Notes: generated from the letters alone by a model not told the origin. Counted from the stretch's first letter, positions 1-9,261 are shown. The stretch: DNA of 64,000 nucleotides from CAVZTX01 sp963778375 (GCA_963778375.1 CAVZTX010000028.1:186001-250000), one strand, 5' to 3'. Program-made: numbers and translations.

Positions 1-846
1 GCTGAGGAGGCTGAACGCCTGGGTTATAACTCGGTTTGGACTTATGAGCGGTTGTTGTACCCCATTGCAGGCACTACGAGGCCTGACGGGTCAACGCAGA
101 TGCTGCCTGACTCCTACAAGTCAACCTATGAGCCAATTGAGACGCTCAGCTTTGTCGCGGCGCGCACACAACGCGTTAAGCTAGGCACAAGCATTGTCAA
201 CGCGCCATTCCAGTCGCCGGTTCTGCTTGGACGGCGCTTCGCCACGCTCAACCGCTTGAGCAATGGACGGGCGATCGCCGGTCTTGGTCAGGGATGGATG
301 CCAGAGGAGTTTGCGGTCTCCAATAGCTCGATCAAGGAGCGAGGTAAGCGGGTTGAAGAGTATATTGCGGCGCTGCGTGCTATCTGGGGACCTGATCCGG
401 TCAGCTTTGAGGGCAGCTTCTATTCTATTCCTGCTTCGCTGATCAATCCCAAGCCGGTGCAGCAGGGTGGCATACCCATTCTGATGGGCTTCGGCACTCT
501 CGCGGCTGTTAAGCGGGCGGCTCGCCTGGCCGACATCCTGAATCCCATCGCCTTTTCATTTGAGGCTCTGGAAGGTGCGGTCACAACCTTCCGTTCGGCT
601 GCGGAGGAAGCGGGCCGTGATCCATCGAGTCTCAAGGTCTACGTACGAGCCAACGTGCCAATTACTGCAAGTGCACTTCCCGAAGATAAGCGGCCTTTCC
701 TGGGTGGCTCACCTGGACAAATCGCAGAGGACCTTGCCCGCGTTGAGAAACTCCAGGTGGATGAAGTCTTCTTTTCGGATCAGGCTTCACGCACAGTAGA
801 TGAAGCTGTGCAGCGTCTGGAAGAGATACAGGCTGCTGTGCGGTGA
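1..846 (+). CDS. LLM-class F420-dependent oxidoreductase, 5' end outside window
   Basis: The frame is open from base 1 and begins inside the first beta-alpha unit (AEEAERLGYNSVWTYERL), so the true start lies upstream; the TTG at 52 is internal. The protein resembles luciferase-like monooxygenases of the F420-dependent group: LSFVAARTQRVKLGTSI, then RRFATLNRLSNGRAIAGLGQGW (second and third strands of the TIM barrel), then INPKPVQQGGIPILMG. Such enzymes move hydride between reduced F420 (or FMN) and a small organic substrate in the cytoplasm. The substrate cannot be told from sequence. The gene ends at TGA 844-846 and faces the lipoprotein gene on the other strand across a small hairpin. Confidence 0.85.
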   Translation, partial: AEEAERLGYNSVWTYERLLYPIAGTTRPDGSTQMLPDSYKSTYEPIETLSFVAARTQRVKLGTSIVNAPFQSPVLLGRRFATLNRLSNGRAIAGLGQGWMPEEFAVSNSSIKERGKRVEEYIAALRAIWGPDPVSFEGSFYSIPASLINPKPVQQGGIPILMGFGTLAAVKRAARLADILNPIAFSFEALEGAVTTFRSAAEEAGRDPSSLKVYVRANVPITASALPEDKRPFLGGSPGQIAEDLARVEKLQVDEVFFSDQASRTVDEAVQRLEEIQAAVR

Positions 847-882
847 TAATGTCTATACATCACATGGACAACAAAAATGGGA

Positions 883-905
883 GAGCGTTTTTAGGAGGAA
901 CGCTC
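883..905. terminator. Small hairpin between convergent genes
   Basis: GAGCGTT (883-889) pairs with AACGCTC (899-905) around a 9-nt loop, between the convergent ends at 846 and 919. There is no clear T tract, so terminator function is only likely from position. Confidence 0.35.
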
Positions 906-918
906 GAAACCTATATGA

Positions 919-1455
919 TTAGCTGCACTTCCCGGTTGGATAGACCATCTGAGACACGAGGTAGTTAGGACTGGTGACTAACACGCCTCCGGGCCCAGGA
1001 TAGGTATGATCAGCTGGCAGACTGCCTTGCCACGTGAACACGAAGTTTGATTGCTGCTGTCCAGGGATAATGGTTAACTGTTCAAACGTTTGGGAACGCC
1101 CGTTGTTGAGCGTATAGGAAAACGCAATCGTGCCTCCATTTGGGCCTGAATCGACATGAAAGACGGCATTATAGACGACCTGAATATAGGAACCGCATTT
1201 CCATAGCGAGATGTTGGTTGGACTGACATACATATCAATGCTCGTTACTTTGAATGATGCTGCATTCGTCGTTCTCATGCTGAGGGGATTCGTTGTTGCT
1301 AAGTGCGTTGAGAGATCTGAGTACGAGTGGGATGAGGCAACTGTTGTTGCACCACCTACATGGCTCCCTGCGCCATTCCCACATCCTGCTAGCCCAACGA
1401 CGAGCAAAGATACGACGATAACCAACGCTTTACTTGTTCTACTGTTTTGCCACAT
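919..1455 (-). CDS. Hypothetical secreted lipoprotein
   Basis: 178 residues with a clear lipoprotein signal: Arg/Lys near the N terminus, a hydrophobic stretch (LVIVVSLLVV) and the lipobox LAGC with Cys25 as the lipidation site. It is therefore expected to be anchored on the outer face of the membrane. The rest is Ser/Thr-rich at first and then a probable beta-rich domain (YIQVVYNAVFHVDSG, IAFSYTLNNGR). I do not recognise a family. An AAGGAGG-like ribosome site precedes the ATG. The gene is divergent from the secreted propeller gene at 1685. Confidence 0.75.
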   Translation of the reverse strand: MWQNSRTSKALVIVVSLLVVGLAGCGNGAGSHVGGATTVASSHSYSDLSTHLATTNPLSMRTTNAASFKVTSIDMYVSPTNISLWKCGSYIQVVYNAVFHVDSGPNGGTIAFSYTLNNGRSQTFEQLTIIPGQQQSNFVFTWQGSLPADHTYPGPGGVLVTSPNYLVSQMVYPTGKCS

Positions 1456-1684
1456 AGAAACACCTCCTTCTTACAAGAAAACGCGGGTAGAGATCAGTAT
1501 TCTTGCATGAGAAGGAAACCGCCCGTTTTTCCTTGACAGCATGCTGACCGCTGTCTATACTTAAAATGAACTGTTTGGGGGAACAGTACAGCGATTTCGT
1601 CGCGTTCCATCATGGTCATTGCCTACCTTCTTTGTTATCTAGTGAATAGCCCCCACTCTATTTGTTCTACAAGGAGAAGAGATC

Positions 1685-2689
1685 ATGAACATTTCGTACC
1701 CGCGCAGAACTGTCCTCAAATTCCTGGTGACTGTTGTTTCGGTGTGTTTCTTGCTGGCTTTGACGGCTTTACCTGCTTTGGCGAAGGTTGGCCCAATCAA
1801 AGAGTTTACGGTTCCTACTCCGCAGAGCCATCCTGAGATTCTTGTGCTTGGGCCGGATGGGAGCATGTGGTTCACGGAGAATTTTGGCAATAATATCGGG
1901 CGGATTACGCCGAAGGGGCAGATTACGGAGTTTGCAATTCCTACGCCGAATAGCATCCCGATTGGGCTAACGGTTGGACCTGACAAGAACCTCTGGTTTG
2001 TGGAGTTCAATACCAACAAAATCGCACGCATGACGCTCAAAGGCAAGTTCACAGAATTTACTATCCCTACCCCAAACAGCATGCCTGACTTCATTACGAC
2101 CGGCCCTGATGGGAACCTGTGGTTTGTCGAGTTTAATACCAACAAGGTCGGGCGCATGACGCTTTCGGGACAGTTTACGGAGTTTACAATTCCCAGCCCT
2201 GCTACCTTCCCTGGCTACATCGTGCCGGGGCCTGATGGGAAGCTCTGGTTCACGGAGCAGGCTACCAACAAGATTGCGAACATTACGACAAGCGGAGTTT
2301 TCACGGAGTATGTGGTGCCTACGCCTAATTCCAATCCGTTTGGGCTGGCGCGTGGCGGAGATGGAAAGATGTGGTTCGCGGAGGCGAATACGAATAAGAT
2401 CGGAAGTATCACAACTCGGGGTACCATTAGGGAGTTTACTATCCCTACGGCTAATAGCGTTCCTTTCAGTATAGCACCTGGGCCTGATGGGAACCTGTGG
2501 TTTACCGAGTCACAGACGAACAACATTGCGCGTATCACCTATGATGGGAAGATTACTGAATTTCCTATTCCTTCCCCGCAAAGCCGTCCTACTGGCATTG
2601 CTGCTGGCCTCGGTGATAAGCTGTGGTTCGCGCAAGGTGGAGCTACGCCGCAGTATGGGAATCAGATTGGACGGCTTACGACGCCGTGA
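1685..2689 (+). CDS. Secreted Vgb-like (streptogramin lyase-fold) beta-propeller protein
   Basis: A Sec signal peptide (RR at 7-8, hydrophobic to about residue 30, cleavage near ALA-KV) is followed by seven repeats of about 42 residues, each with a GPDGxLWFxE-type core and ending in EFxIPTPNS. This is the seven-bladed propeller seen in virginiamycin B lyase (Vgb) and many lyase-like proteins. Active Vgb uses two histidines. Here the mature protein has a single His (in QSHPE, first blade), so drug-inactivating lyase activity is unlikely and a binding or cell-surface role is more plausible. The ATG at 1685 follows AAGGAGAAGAGATC. A good terminator lies at 2917-2955. Confidence 0.8.
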   Translation: MNISYPRRTVLKFLVTVVSVCFLLALTALPALAKVGPIKEFTVPTPQSHPEILVLGPDGSMWFTENFGNNIGRITPKGQITEFAIPTPNSIPIGLTVGPDKNLWFVEFNTNKIARMTLKGKFTEFTIPTPNSMPDFITTGPDGNLWFVEFNTNKVGRMTLSGQFTEFTIPSPATFPGYIVPGPDGKLWFTEQATNKIANITTSGVFTEYVVPTPNSNPFGLARGGDGKMWFAEANTNKIGSITTRGTIREFTIPTANSVPFSIAPGPDGNLWFTESQTNNIARITYDGKITEFPIPSPQSRPTGIAAGLGDKLWFAQGGATPQYGNQIGRLTTP

Positions 2690-2740
2690 AGAGGGTAAGG
2701 ATTGTGCAGCTTATGTGGTGATTCCCCACAAGTCCGCACG

Positions 2741-2763
2741 AGATCCTTCGCTTCGCTCAGGAT
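2741..2763. repeat. Family B palindromic repeat unit, short copy
   Basis: Reads AGATCC-N11-GGATCT with the core TTCGCTTCGCTCA. It belongs to the same family as the units at 50300, 51387 and 59469 (GTCATxCTGAG...CGAAGxATCT). It lies in the 440-bp spacer 2690-3129, which otherwise holds only the terminator at 2917-2955; no convincing gene is seen there. Confidence 0.6.
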
Positions 2764-2916
2764 CTGAGGCCCACATGCGTTGTCTTGTAGGCTTATGGGG
2801 CATCACCAGAGCTTATCTATTGCATTTGTAGTGTTTTTTGTGTACACTTGCTGACAGCAAGCAATTACACTTTCGAAGTAGCTCGTTGTTCTCCACCCCT
2901 TGCCCTGAGAAGAGAG

Positions 2917-2955
2917 GAACTTGGTAGTGTGATGCTACCGAGTTCTTTTCTTTTT
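2917..2955 (+). terminator. Intrinsic terminator
   Basis: GAACTTGGTAG (2917-2927) pairs with CTACCGAGTTC (2935-2945) with one G-T wobble, followed by TTTTCTTTTT. It is 230 bp after the propeller gene and upstream of the kinase gene, and insulates the two. Confidence 0.75.
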
Positions 2956-3129
2956 GGTTTTAGTATGCGAGACACACTTGATATTCAGTATGCTTATATT
3001 GATAGTATCATTACAGCCTTTACAAACCACTTAAAAATCCATCCGGTAAAAGTAGCTATCTTGATCGTATTGATGAAGATGAACCTAATGTAATATTTGT
3101 CCAACCGGATTGCGCCTGTGAGGTGAGAA

Positions 3130-4911
3130 ATGCCGCTCGAAGACCTGCAAATAGGCCGCTACCGATTTATTCGTAAACTCGGGAGTGGTGGTATGGGTGA
3201 AGTTTACCTTGCAGAAGACGCACGCATTGGTCAGCAGGTAGCTATTAAGGTGATCCGATCCGAGGCTTCTCCTTATCCTAATAGCGATGCTACAAAACAG
3301 GCGAGTCGGCTTTTCGAACGTGAGGCGATGGCTGTTGCGAGGCTGGATCACCCGCATATCTTGCCACTTTTTGACTATGGTGAGACTATAGTAGATGGTA
3401 CAACTCTCACCTATCTCGTGATGCCATTTCGCAAAGAAGGCTCGTTGGTGGATTGGTTAGGACGACGCAGCGACTCCGAACTGTTATCCCTTCAGGATGT
3501 GGCGCATATTGTGAGCCAAACGGCTGAGGCGCTACAACATTCACATGATCGTCAACTCATTCATCAGGATGTCAAGCCCTCCAATCTGCTCATTCGTGAG
3601 AGGAAGGAGGCTCCGAACCGACCGGATGTGCTGCTCACCGATTTCGGGATTGCAAAACTCACCACCGCGACTACGGCTGCGAGCCAGGTTATTCGCGGAA
3701 CTCCTACATATATGGCGCCAGAACAATGGGCGGGGCGTCCTGTACCAGCAACAGATCAGTACTCACTGGCTATCATGGCTTATGAACTGCTCACAGGTCG
3801 ATCACCTTTCAAAGGTGGCTCGATGCAGATGATGTATCAACATCTCAATGTTGAACCACAGTCACCGAGTATTCATAATAACTCTTTGCCGGGGGATGTT
3901 GATGCTGTGCTCTTACATGCTCTGGCAAAGGAGCCTTCCAAGCGTTTCGCGTCCATCGCTGCTTTTGCGAACGCCTTCCAACAGTCAGTACAACGTGCTG
4001 GCAATGCCAGTATTGTGAAAACGCCAGATACCTCGCTTCAAGGGAATATTCATGCGGTACTCGCTATCAGCGAGTCTGAGGCACTCAAGGGGACCACTCG
4101 TATGGTCACTTTGCCTGGGGGACGACACATGTCCGTGTCGCTGCCAGCGGGAACGCAACATGGTCAGGTAATCCGGCTTGAGAATCGAGAAGAATTCTCA
4201 GACCCCGACATCTCAATGAGTACATTGATGCTTACCGTTATGGTGAAGCAAACGGATGAGGTCTTTCCTACATCGGATCCATCTGAAGCAGAGCTTACGA
4301 TCCCGATATCAAATCCACCGGAGCTGGCAGGTCTGATTGCGGGGACAAGTGTTGGTATGGATGAAACGTATGTAGGTAGAGGGATTTCCGACAATACTCC
4401 GGAAGTGACACATGACTCTCCAACCATTGTAAGCAGTGGCGAAGATTCACGCCCTAAAGTAGGGCATAGATGGGCTGTTATTGCAGCAGCGCTGTTTGCC
4501 CTGCTGCTGATTGGTGGAGGAGCTGTGTATGCTCTACCTGCGCTTTTTAATAGCACCAAGCATAGCCCAGTACAATTGACGCCTACACCGATTTCTCCAA
4601 CATCTGTACCGGCGACAATTCCTCCAACGCGAAGACCCACAACTACTTCTTCAACGCCGACCCATCCAACGGCTGTACCTTCACCAACCTCTCCAACGCA
4701 GTTTCTCCCGACAGCGACGCCTTTCCCATCTCCAATCGCGTCGCCAACAGCAACACCAATACCATCAGCAACACCGTCGCCATCTCCATCTCCAACACCG
4801 TCGCCAACCCCAGCGCCGTCGCCCACACCGTCTCCAACCCCAGCGCCCACGCCATCACCAACACCGTCCCCCTCGGTGGCGCCATCGCCCACACCTGACC
4901 CAACGCCATAG
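3130..4911 (+). CDS. Transmembrane Ser/Thr protein kinase with DnaJ C-terminal-like domain
   Basis: 593 residues. Kinase domain about 10-275: glycine loop GSGGMGEV at 18-25, AIKVI lysine, catalytic loop HQDVKPSN at 145-152 (H-Q-D instead of H-R-D), DFG at 171-173, APEQW. Residues about 303-380 match the substrate-binding beta domain of DnaJ/CbpA (ALKGTTRMVTLPGGRHMSV, then LPAGTQHGQVIRLENR, then LMLTVMVK). One transmembrane helix spans about 448-473, followed by an outside tail of about 110 residues made of Pro/Thr/Ser repeats, a likely cell-wall spanner. The order kinase, chaperone-like domain, membrane, Pro-rich stalk suggests an envelope-sensing kinase. The kinase call is firm; the DnaJ-like domain rests on motif matching. 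Confidence 0.9.
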   Translation: MPLEDLQIGRYRFIRKLGSGGMGEVYLAEDARIGQQVAIKVIRSEASPYPNSDATKQASRLFEREAMAVARLDHPHILPLFDYGETIVDGTTLTYLVMPFRKEGSLVDWLGRRSDSELLSLQDVAHIVSQTAEALQHSHDRQLIHQDVKPSNLLIRERKEAPNRPDVLLTDFGIAKLTTATTAASQVIRGTPTYMAPEQWAGRPVPATDQYSLAIMAYELLTGRSPFKGGSMQMMYQHLNVEPQSPSIHNNSLPGDVDAVLLHALAKEPSKRFASIAAFANAFQQSVQRAGNASIVKTPDTSLQGNIHAVLAISESEALKGTTRMVTLPGGRHMSVSLPAGTQHGQVIRLENREEFSDPDISMSTLMLTVMVKQTDEVFPTSDPSEAELTIPISNPPELAGLIAGTSVGMDETYVGRGISDNTPEVTHDSPTIVSSGEDSRPKVGHRWAVIAAALFALLLIGGGAVYALPALFNSTKHSPVQLTPTPISPTSVPATIPPTRRPTTTSSTPTHPTAVPSPTSPTQFLPTATPFPSPIASPTATPIPSATPSPSPSPTPSPTPAPSPTPSPTPAPTPSPTPSPSVAPSPTPDPTP

Positions 4912-5005
4912 TGGCATTTAACAAGCGGCGATGGCAGAGATGGGAGTTTGTGTTGCCCTATGGTAACAAGACTGGAAGCATTACGCCTCCCTCATGAGGG
5001 CGTTC

Positions 5006-5899
5006 TCACGCGAGAGGCGGAACACCTCGTAATTTGTCGGGGTTGAGGATGAAGTCGATTTCCTGGATGCGGTTGTTGGCAAGTGAGAAGGTTAGAACAG
5101 CATAGGGAATACCATTGAGGTAGGTCAGGATGCCGAGCTGACCGTTGATGATGGCGAGTTGTGAGGTAACGCCGAGTGGTATTTTGCGCATGAAGCCGAG
5201 CATACCACGTGCGACTTTGGCAGAGCCGTAGATGGGTTTGAGCGCAGCATGGACTTTGCCACCGCCGTCAGAGTGCAATACTACGTCATCGGCAAGCACG
5301 TTTAATAGACCCTGCATGTCGCCAGTGGTGCAGGCCTGGATGAACTGGTAGATGAGCAACTCGCGTTGCTCAGGCGGGACATTGTAGTGGTGATGGTGCT
5401 CGTTGAGGTTGTGTCGGGCACGGCGCATAATCTGGCGGCAGTTGTCGGGGCTTTTCTGTACTATTTTGGAGATTTCGTCGTACTCGAAGTCGAAGACCTG
5501 GCGCAGTAGGAAGACGGCGCGTTCTAGGGGTGCGAGGTTTTCAAGCAGGCGTAGGAAGGCAAACGAGATGGATTCTGATTGTTCTACGCTGGCCGCAGGA
5601 TCGGTTGGGGTGTCAGGTTGATAGGCGAGGACGAGTGGTTCGGGAAGCCAGACGCCTATGTAGGTCTCGCGTTGAACACGTGCTGAGCGCAGGAAGTCGA
5701 TGCATAGGCGTGTGACGATGGTGCACAGGTAAGAACGAGGGTTTTGGATGGCTTCTGCTTCGTTGTTTTCGTTTGCGTGGTGCCAGCGCAGGTAGGTTTC
5801 CTGGACGCAGTCTTCGGCATCCATTACGCTGCCCAGCATGCGGTAGGCGATGGAGAATAGCAGATATCTGTGGGTTTGAAAGATAGTTTCCTCGTTCAT
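5006..5899 (-). CDS. ECF41-type RNA polymerase sigma factor (SigJ-like)
   Basis: 297 residues, long for an ECF sigma. Region 2 is at the N terminus (LLFSIAYRMLGSVMDAEDCVQETYLRW) and region 4 near 130-185 (LAPLERAVFLLRQVFDFEYDEIS). A C-terminal SnoaL-like extension of about 100 residues carries the marks of the ECF41 group, DGGGK and NPDKL near the end. In that family the extension regulates the sigma factor in place of a separate anti-sigma protein. ECF41 genes usually sit beside an oxidoreductase or carboxymuconolactone decarboxylase gene. Here the upstream neighbour on the same strand is the FAD amine oxidase, a plausible target. Confidence 0.9.
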   Translation of the reverse strand: MNEETIFQTHRYLLFSIAYRMLGSVMDAEDCVQETYLRWHHANENNEAEAIQNPRSYLCTIVTRLCIDFLRSARVQRETYIGVWLPEPLVLAYQPDTPTDPAASVEQSESISFAFLRLLENLAPLERAVFLLRQVFDFEYDEISKIVQKSPDNCRQIMRRARHNLNEHHHHYNVPPEQRELLIYQFIQACTTGDMQGLLNVLADDVVLHSDGGGKVHAALKPIYGSAKVARGMLGFMRKIPLGVTSQLAIINGQLGILTYLNGIPYAVLTFSLANNRIQEIDFILNPDKLRGVPPLA

Positions 5900-6062
5900 T
5901 GTTACCTTTTTGTTGTCCTCTAATGAGATTTCCTAAGGGAACCCAAGAGTAGGTTGTCGGAAAGTTGTTTCCGATGGCATTGAGAACCGGAGCGCCCCAA
6001 CCCCCCAGGTACGTTAGGGACATTAGTACGCCCCAGCCCCGCCCAGGGCAAGCACAAGGCCC

Positions 6063-7441
6063 CTACCCAACCGCTCCACCTCCCCTTGCCCCTACAGGTA
6101 CGTTAGGGACGTTTGCCCCTACAGGTACGTTAGCAGATGATAAGGTCTGTTCGCAAGCAAGCCTCGCGGCGTGGCGGGCACTGGCGAGGGCGGCTGCAGT
6201 TAGCTGGTCTGTGGGGCCGACCCAATCGCCGGTAACGTAGAGGTTGCGGATGCCGGGGACTTGGGGCCGGGACGAGCGGGCTGACCGCCGAGCGGAGCTT
6301 GCACGATGGCGTTTGTTGCGTTCATGTGCGGCAAGAATTGGCGTTCGACGACTTCGCGTTGCCAGCCGGGTTGGACGAGGTCGAGTAGGGATGCCAGTTC
6401 TTGCTCGACAGCCTTGGGATCAGGATGCTCGCCGGGCTCCAGGTAGCGTATAGTGTGGATGAGGGCACCTCCTTGTGGTGCGAGCCGGGCGGAGGCTGAG
6501 TGGACTACGATGTACAGAGGTCGGTCGGTGCTGAGGGCACCCAGGCGTCGTGGTTCAGGCAGGTGACGCAACGCAACGTCGAGACAGGCTACGTAAGAAG
6601 GCATTGCTTCCCGTGCCCAACGATGCAGAGCCACATGCTCACCGTTATCTACGAGGGTAGATGCTTCGGTTGGGTCTGTCGCTAGGATGACGGCCTGTGC
6701 CGAATAGAACTGGTCATTTGCAAGGCGAACGCCTTGAACAAGCTCGTTGTGCTCAAGTGCTACGACGCGTGCACCAGTTACGATGCGAACGCCCGCATTC
6801 TCAGCAGTCTGACGCAGACCATTTACGAGGGTCTGCCAGCCGCCATCGAGGTAGAGAACCTTCGGGACTTTGCGGAGTATTTCTACCAACAAGGAGGCGG
6901 ATTGTATGTCGGGTGCATTGGTATAGGTTGCGACGCGGGCAAGCATGAGCAATAAGGCTCGTACTTGGGGATGCCGCACATGCTGATCCAGCCATTCTGA
7001 GACGCTTACCTTCTGAAGAGTGAGTATATTAGCACGCATTGCACTCGCCAGCACACGTATTAGTTCCAGTTTCGCGGGGGCATCTAGTAGCGTTGTGCGC
7101 AATAGTGCTAGGGGAGACTGGGGCAGTATATGTAGTGTATTCTGCGCGTGGGCGAAGAGTGGAGGAGGTTGCTTGCCGCTATAGGATACACCGAGTTCGC
7201 GCAGTATTTCACCTGCCTCGGTTTGATAATAGAGCGCGTGGGCACCAAGATTCATGGAATATCCATTGCGCTGCTTTGTAATGGCCCGGCCACCGGGTTC
7301 GGAGGCTTTTTCGAACAGGGTGACTGCGCGTCCACTTTTTGCGGCATATGTTGCGGCGGCGAGACCTGAGAGTCCCGCACCTACTACGATGATGTCTGCA
7401 TAGGATGGATTGTGTAACGGTTGGGAAAGTTCGTTTTTCAT
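6063..7441 (-). pseudogene. FAD-dependent amine oxidase/phytoene desaturase-like protein, frameshifted
   Basis: The N terminus has a Rossmann FAD site (IIVVGAGLSGLAAATYAAKSG, then FEKASEPGGRA). The frame from 7441 stops at 6200 after an unrelated tail (ASATSTLPAIGSAPQTS). The family's C-terminal FAD motif is present in another frame just there: VPGIRNLYVTGDWVGPTDQL, then TAAALASARHAARLA, continuing to TAG at 6063-6065. One more G in the GGGG run at 6263-6266 (plus strand) would join the two as GPQVPGIRNLY. So this is a single-base indel in a C/G run, either a real mutation or a sequencing error. The product would be a flavin oxidoreductase (carotenoid desaturase or amine oxidase type) of about 460 residues. 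It lies 163 bp upstream of the ECF41 gene on the same strand. Confidence 0.8.
6086..6133. repeat. 27-bp tandem repeat containing CCCCTACA elements
   Basis: TTGCCCCTACAGGTACGTTAG occurs at 6086-6106 and again at 6113-6133, as a 27-bp tandem unit; a partial third copy (CAGGTACGTTAGGGAC) is near 6006. In the restored amine oxidase frame it encodes NVPVGA repeats. The CCCCTACA core links it to the family A repeats elsewhere in the window. Confidence 0.65.
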
Positions 7442-7548
7442 GATTGTTGTCTCCGTCTTCTGTCAAATGGATGGAAAGGGTGATAGTTTGGGGTCGCAAA
7501 TGAGACGAGAGAGGGGAGAAATTTGTGACATGGTTATTTGACTAGAGT

Positions 7549-9261
7549 TCAGTTGCCCGCGGGAATCCGACACAATTCTATTATTGTTATGTCGTCTTCT
7601 GGCTCAGCGGTCCCTCCAGTAAAGGATGATAAGGCGTTGAGGAGGAATTCAATCAGAGCGGGACCACCGGGGTTTGTTTTCATGAGTGCCGAGAGGCGAG
7701 TGCGGTCGAACATTTCACGCTGGGGGTTATGAGCTTCTGTCAGGCCATCGGTGTAAAAGAGGACGTTCTCGCCAGGGGCGAGCGTGACTTCGTGCTCTTC
7801 ATAGTTGCTATCGGGCATGAGGCCGAGGGGCATGCCTGTGGCACGTAGTTCGCGGACCTCTTCACATTGGCGGTGATATGGGAGATTGTGGCCTGCGTTG
7901 GCGTAACTCAGGCGTCCGGTGGTGGTATCGAGCAGGGCGTAGAAGCAGGTGACAAACATGTTGGGTGGGATTTCGTCGCAGAGTAAGTCATTGACCTGCG
8001 TCAATGCTTTGCCGGGAGAAATGGCTCCTTGCGCGGCGGTCCGAATCATGGTGTGGGTATTTGCCATGACCAGGGCGGCTGGGACGCCTTTGCCGGAGAC
8101 ATCGCCGATGACCAGTCCTAACTGGCCGTTTTCAGATGGAAGGAAGTCATAGAAATCTCCTCCGACTTCCCTGGCGGGCTGGTAGTAGGGGGTGATTTGC
8201 CAACCGGCATAGGTGGGTACTTCTTTAGGTAGGAGGGATTGCTGGATGAAGTGGGCGGTGCGCAATTCCTGGGCAAGGCGTTCATGCTCACGCACCTGGA
8301 TCTTTTGCTCCTGTACCACCTGTGCAACGCGTAGTGCGGGTGCGACTTGGGCAGCGAGTGTGTCGAGCAATCTTCGGTCCTCGCGGGTATACTTTTCCCT
8401 GTTTAGACGTGGTTCCAGGGTGAGCAGGCCAATCAGTTCTCCCTGACTGACCAGTGGAAGAGCAATTGCTACTCCGTTTTTGTTCAAGGTATGCAAGACA
8501 GGTGAGTCTAGTTGTAACGGGTCAACTTCTATGGTATTTGGATGAGTCAGGGCATAGGTCATGAAGGGATCATCATCGGCAACATTGGTGTATCCGTTAT
8601 TCTTTTTCCATTCTGTCTGTGCGGACAAACTCTCCATATTATTTGGTACTGCGGTGCGCACCCAAATGGAGACGGATTGTGGCTGCATTGTCTGCTGGAC
8701 GACAGCGAGTAATCCGTTACGTACCTTGTCCAGGTCAATCTCTTCGCGCAAGGTCGAGGTGAAGGCATCAACGGCTTTGGCAGCTTCATAATCAGGACCT
8801 TTGAAACGTTGATTAATGAGCGCTTGGAAATAGGCGTATAGAGGTGCCAGGATGACGGCCCAGGCTAATGTGGTAGTGACAACAATGATCAAGGGAACGG
8901 GAGGGCCATGAAATAAGAATAGCAATCCAAATCCAGGGGTATGAATGAAAAATTCTATGCCGGCAATGGCACTGTAGTAAATGAGTGCGAGGCCGATTGT
9001 AAGCACGTTATACAGCAGTGTGCCATGGAGGAGCCGAGAGAGCTGGGAGCGCGTGACGATGAAACCCATCCCTACGGGAAGAAGGAGGAAGAACAAAAAG
9101 GAAAGTCCGAAGCTACTAAGCAATCGAACGAGTTCGCCAATGATGAGCGCTCCAATAAGGTAGCGCAGGATGACATATTGCCACCAGTTCAGACGCCTAG
9201 CAGGCTTCCTCGGCGAGTCTGGAGCCAGGATGGTTCTCGATGATACTTGAAATATAGGCAT
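7549..9261 (-). CDS. Membrane GAF-domain PP2C/SpoIIE (RsbU-type) phosphatase
   Basis: 570 residues. The first about 160 hold four to five membrane helices (RYLIGALIIGELVRLLSSFG, LSFLFFLLLPVGMGFIV, VLTIGLALIYYSAIAGIEFF, VPLIIVVTTTLAWAVILAPL). A GAF domain follows at about 185-340, then a coiled linker (EHERLAQELRTAHFIQQSLL) typical of RsbU proteins. The PP2C-SpoIIE catalytic domain carries the metal acids in REVGGDFYDFL, GLVIGDVSGKGVPAALVM and FYTDGLTEAHNP. Such phosphatases dephosphorylate anti-anti-sigma (STAS) proteins in partner-switching stress pathways. No STAS or anti-sigma kinase partner lies next to it, so its target is elsewhere. Confidence 0.9.
   Translation of the reverse strand: MPIFQVSSRTILAPDSPRKPARRLNWWQYVILRYLIGALIIGELVRLLSSFGLSFLFFLLLPVGMGFIVTRSQLSRLLHGTLLYNVLTIGLALIYYSAIAGIEFFIHTPGFGLLFLFHGPPVPLIIVVTTTLAWAVILAPLYAYFQALINQRFKGPDYEAAKAVDAFTSTLREEIDLDKVRNGLLAVVQQTMQPQSVSIWVRTAVPNNMESLSAQTEWKKNNGYTNVADDDPFMTYALTHPNTIEVDPLQLDSPVLHTLNKNGVAIALPLVSQGELIGLLTLEPRLNREKYTREDRRLLDTLAAQVAPALRVAQVVQEQKIQVREHERLAQELRTAHFIQQSLLPKEVPTYAGWQITPYYQPAREVGGDFYDFLPSENGQLGLVIGDVSGKGVPAALVMANTHTMIRTAAQGAISPGKALTQVNDLLCDEIPPNMFVTCFYALLDTTTGRLSYANAGHNLPYHRQCEEVRELRATGMPLGLMPDSNYEEHEVTLAPGENVLFYTDGLTEAHNPQREMFDRTRLSALMKTNPGGPALIEFLLNALSSFTGGTAEPEDDITIIELCRIPAGN

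Noticed and set aside
2848..3093. 81-codon plus-strand ORF before the kinase gene
   Set aside because: Runs through the terminator at 2917-2955 and has no family resemblance or ribosome site.
4164..4924. Two minus-strand ORFs rich in Gly-Asp-Val or Met-Ala-Thr repeats
   Set aside because: Shadows of the Pro/Thr/Ser-rich tail of the Ser/Thr kinase; no ribosome sites.
5900..6062. ECF-type promoter (GGAAAC box) upstream of the ECF41 gene
   Set aside because: GGAAAC is present, but the spacing and the -10 part do not clearly match an ECF41 promoter.
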